Shown: positions 18,833-19,866 of the stretch, piece after piece
Position numbering within the stretch: position 1 is the stretch's first letter
How the letters are laid out: each line of letters starts with the position of its first letter
From: JBLHKW01 sp047618565
GTDB taxonomy: Bacteria; Planctomycetota; UBA1135; GCA-002686595
Length of the DNA: 19,866 nucleotides
Assembly (NCBI GenBank): GCA_047618565.1
Contig: JBLHKW010000100.1
Location: 1 to 19,866, forward strand
Direction: 5' to 3'
Made by a program: the position numbers and the translations under genes
Notes under the pieces: generated by a model
The model's input: the letters and a program-made list of their open reading frames with translations, nothing else
Databases searched by the model: none
What the model was told of the DNA's origin: nothing

Positions 18833-19297
18833 TCAGGAAGCGACGGCAGTGCCCTCGACCTGGACCTTGATTTCGGTCATGAGATCGCCCGCGATGTGCA
18901 GCGGGACGATGTGCTCGCCGGCCTGCTTGATGGGCGACTCCAAACGGATGTCCTTGACATCGACCGTGTAGCCGGCATCCGAGAGCAGTTCGGCGATACG
19001 CGCGGCGCTGACCGACCCGTAGAGACGGCCCTTGGCGTCCGTCTTCTCGGTCGTCTTCAGCTCGACCTTCCCGAGAGCCGCGGCGCGCTCGCCGGCCTCC
19101 TTGGCGTCGAGTGCCTCCTGGACCTCGAGGCGTGCCTTGCGACGGGCGACGACCTTGAGGTTCTCAGGTGTCGTCGCGACGGCGAGGTTACGGGGAAGCA
19201 AGTAGTTGCGCGCGAAGCCGGGAGCGACACGGACCACGTCGCCGCAGCGCCCGAGGTCTTTCACATGTTCGCGCAGTAGAAGTTCTAGCGATTTCAT
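18833..19297 (-). CDS. rplI: 50S ribosomal protein L9
   Basis: This 154-residue protein binds 23S rRNA near the L1 stalk and helps keep the reading frame. The N-terminal domain has VKDLGRCGDVVRVAPGFARNY and LLPRNLAVATTPENL, which fit the L9 signature. A long Ala/Lys/Glu-rich connecting helix (~50-78) leads to the C-terminal domain (LYGSVSAARIAELL, ~92-105). The length is close to the usual 148-150. The ATG at 19297 lies 8 nt behind GGAG and 16 nt after the rpsR stop. A frame opening further upstream would run into rpsR and is not used. Confidence 0.96.
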   Translation of the reverse strand: MKSLELLLREHVKDLGRCGDVVRVAPGFARNYLLPRNLAVATTPENLKVVARRKARLEVQEALDAKEAGERAAALGKVELKTTEKTDAKGRLYGSVSAARIAELLSDAGYTVDVKDIRLESPIKQAGEHIVPLHIAGDLMTEIKVQVEGTAVAS

Positions 19298-19313
19298 CGT
19301 TGAGTCTCCGACA

Positions 19314-19526
19314 TCAACCCACGAAGGGGACAAGGGCCAGGTGACGGGAGCGTTTGATCGCCTTCTTGAGCTGTCGCTGGCACTGCGCACAGAAACCTGT
19401 GCGGCGCCGCGAAAGGATCGCGCCCTGAGGGGTCAAGAACTTGCCGAGGTACTCGAGGTTCTTGTAATCGATGATCGGATCGTCGCAGTTCTTACTGGCG
19501 ATGATTCTGGGTGCTCTACGTGCCAT
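19314..19526 (-). CDS. rpsR: 30S ribosomal protein S18
   Basis: This 70-residue small-subunit protein binds 16S rRNA next to S6. The C-terminal QRQLKKAIKRSRHLALVPF is the conserved S18 core, and IIDYKNLEYLGKFLTPQGAILSRRRTG matches the middle. It has three cysteines, Cys14 and the pair Cys46/Cys49 (FCAQC), where many S18 proteins carry CxxC near the N-terminus. The ATG follows the upstream stop codon by one base, behind AAGGAG, so translation is probably coupled to the preceding gene. Confidence 0.97.
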   Translation of the reverse strand: MARRAPRIIASKNCDDPIIDYKNLEYLGKFLTPQGAILSRRRTGFCAQCQRQLKKAIKRSRHLALVPFVG

Positions 19527-19527
19527 G

Positions 19528-19866
19528 TCAGTTCTCCTTGGATCCGTCGTCCGTGGCGGTCTCGGTTGCTGTTTCTGCGGCGGCCGGGGCCTCTTCGGCC
19601 TTGGCTGCTACCGGCTCGGACTTGTCCGCGCCTTCCGCTTTCTTGGCCTCGTCCGAGCCCTTGGCCTCGTCCGAGCCCTTGGCGTCGTCGCTCGTGGCGT
19701 CGTCGCTCGTGGCGTCGTCGCTCGTGGCGTCGTCGCTCGTGGCGTCGTCTGAGCTCTTGGCGTCGTCGCCCTCGGCCTTCTCAGAGTCCTTCTCGGAGTC
19801 GCCATCGTCACTGTCGCCTTCGGACACCTCGGGCGCGTTCTCGTCCGGGGGCTCGGGAACCACGAA
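19528..19866 (-). CDS. rpsF: Acidic C-terminal tail of a probable ribosomal protein S6 (5' part beyond the window)
   Basis: Only the last ~112 codons are visible, and the frame is open at the window edge. The sequence is almost wholly Asp/Glu/Ser/Ala/Lys and includes four DDATS repeats and two KGSDEA repeats. It ends TATDDGSKEN. No folded S6 domain is in view. The identity rests on position: it sits one base upstream of rpsR in the rpsF-rpsR-rplI-dnaB order. SSB is the main alternative, because ssb often lies between rpsF and rpsR and also has an acidic tail. However, the DDDIPF-like tip of SSB is absent. If it is S6, the tail is far longer than in E. coli, where S6 gains glutamates through RimK. 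Confidence 0.6.
   Translation of the reverse strand, partial: FVVPEPPDENAPEVSEGDSDDGDSEKDSEKAEGDDAKSSDDATSDDATSDDATSDDATSDDAKGSDEAKGSDEAKKAEGADKSEPVAAKAEEAPAAAETATETATDDGSKEN
19643..19678 (-). repeat. Two perfect 18-nt tandem repeats in the acidic tail
   Basis: Copies at 19643-19660 and 19661-19678 are identical and encode KGSDEA twice. They lie next to the 15-nt repeat block. Confidence 0.85.
19681..19740 (-). repeat. Four perfect 15-nt tandem repeats in the acidic tail
   Basis: The unit ggcgtcgtcgctcgt occurs four times without mismatch, and a degenerate copy follows at 19741. It encodes the pentapeptide DDATS. Perfect identity at the DNA level points to recent duplication by slippage, and the period keeps the frame. 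Confidence 0.9.

Noticed and set aside
19643..19740. Tandem repeats considered as a CRISPR array
   Set aside because: Units are 15 and 18 nt, directly abutting without spacers, and they translate in frame as an acidic tail.

Overview
The window is about 19.9 kb of high-GC bacterial chromosome in which every supported gene lies on the minus strand, so it is best read from right to left. It carries core housekeeping genes: a ribosomal protein/helicase cluster, outer-membrane assembly, lipid A synthesis, isoleucyl-tRNA synthetase, a cell-wall L,D-transpeptidase and an rRNA operon. BamA together with LpxA, LpxC and LpxD shows a diderm, LPS-making bacterium. An LpxC-FabZ fusion and a eukaryote-like (type 2) IleS suggest the Bacteroidota/FCB side of the tree, or another little-cultured high-GC diderm lineage. 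This placement is an inference, and a search with the 16S gene (3141-4693) would settle it.

Layout in transcription order. (1) 19866-17304: the 3' part of a gene that is probably rpsF, with a long acidic repeat tail, then rpsR, rplI, a strong hairpin and dnaB. This is the widespread rpsF-rpsR-rplI-dnaB order. (2) 17101-14543: bamA, after a 200-nt gap with no gene. (3) 14477-6897: a promoter with a perfect -35 box, then lpxD, lpxC-fabZ, lpxA, a GnnA-like Gfo/Idh oxidoreductase and ileS, all tightly spaced or overlapping, forming a probable lipid A operon that ends in a tRNA synthetase. (4) 6896-5030: a 380-nt gap, then a membrane-anchored LysM/YkuD L,D-transpeptidase. (5) 4989-1: a hairpin, an rRNA promoter, a leader with boxA, 16S rRNA, tRNA-Ile(GAU), tRNA-Ala(UGC), a second boxA, and the 5' ~2.6 kb of 23S rRNA. 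The rest of 23S and any 5S lie beyond the window's left end.

The genes fit together as growth and envelope functions. LpxA, LpxC and LpxD make the acylated glucosamine precursor of lipid A. The fused FabZ domain acts on the same hydroxyacyl-ACP pool that LpxA and LpxD draw on. BamA inserts outer-membrane proteins, and the transpeptidase cross-links peptidoglycan. The rRNA operon, ribosomal proteins, IleS and DnaB serve translation and replication.

I found no mobile element, CRISPR array, defence system or clearly undescribed system. The points worth a second look are modest: a GnnA-like enzyme without a visible GnnB, loss of zinc ligands in IleS, no skp between bamA and lpxD, an in-frame repeat tail on the putative S6, an expanded helix 25 in 23S, CCA encoded on one tRNA but not the other, and several unannotated RNA hairpins.
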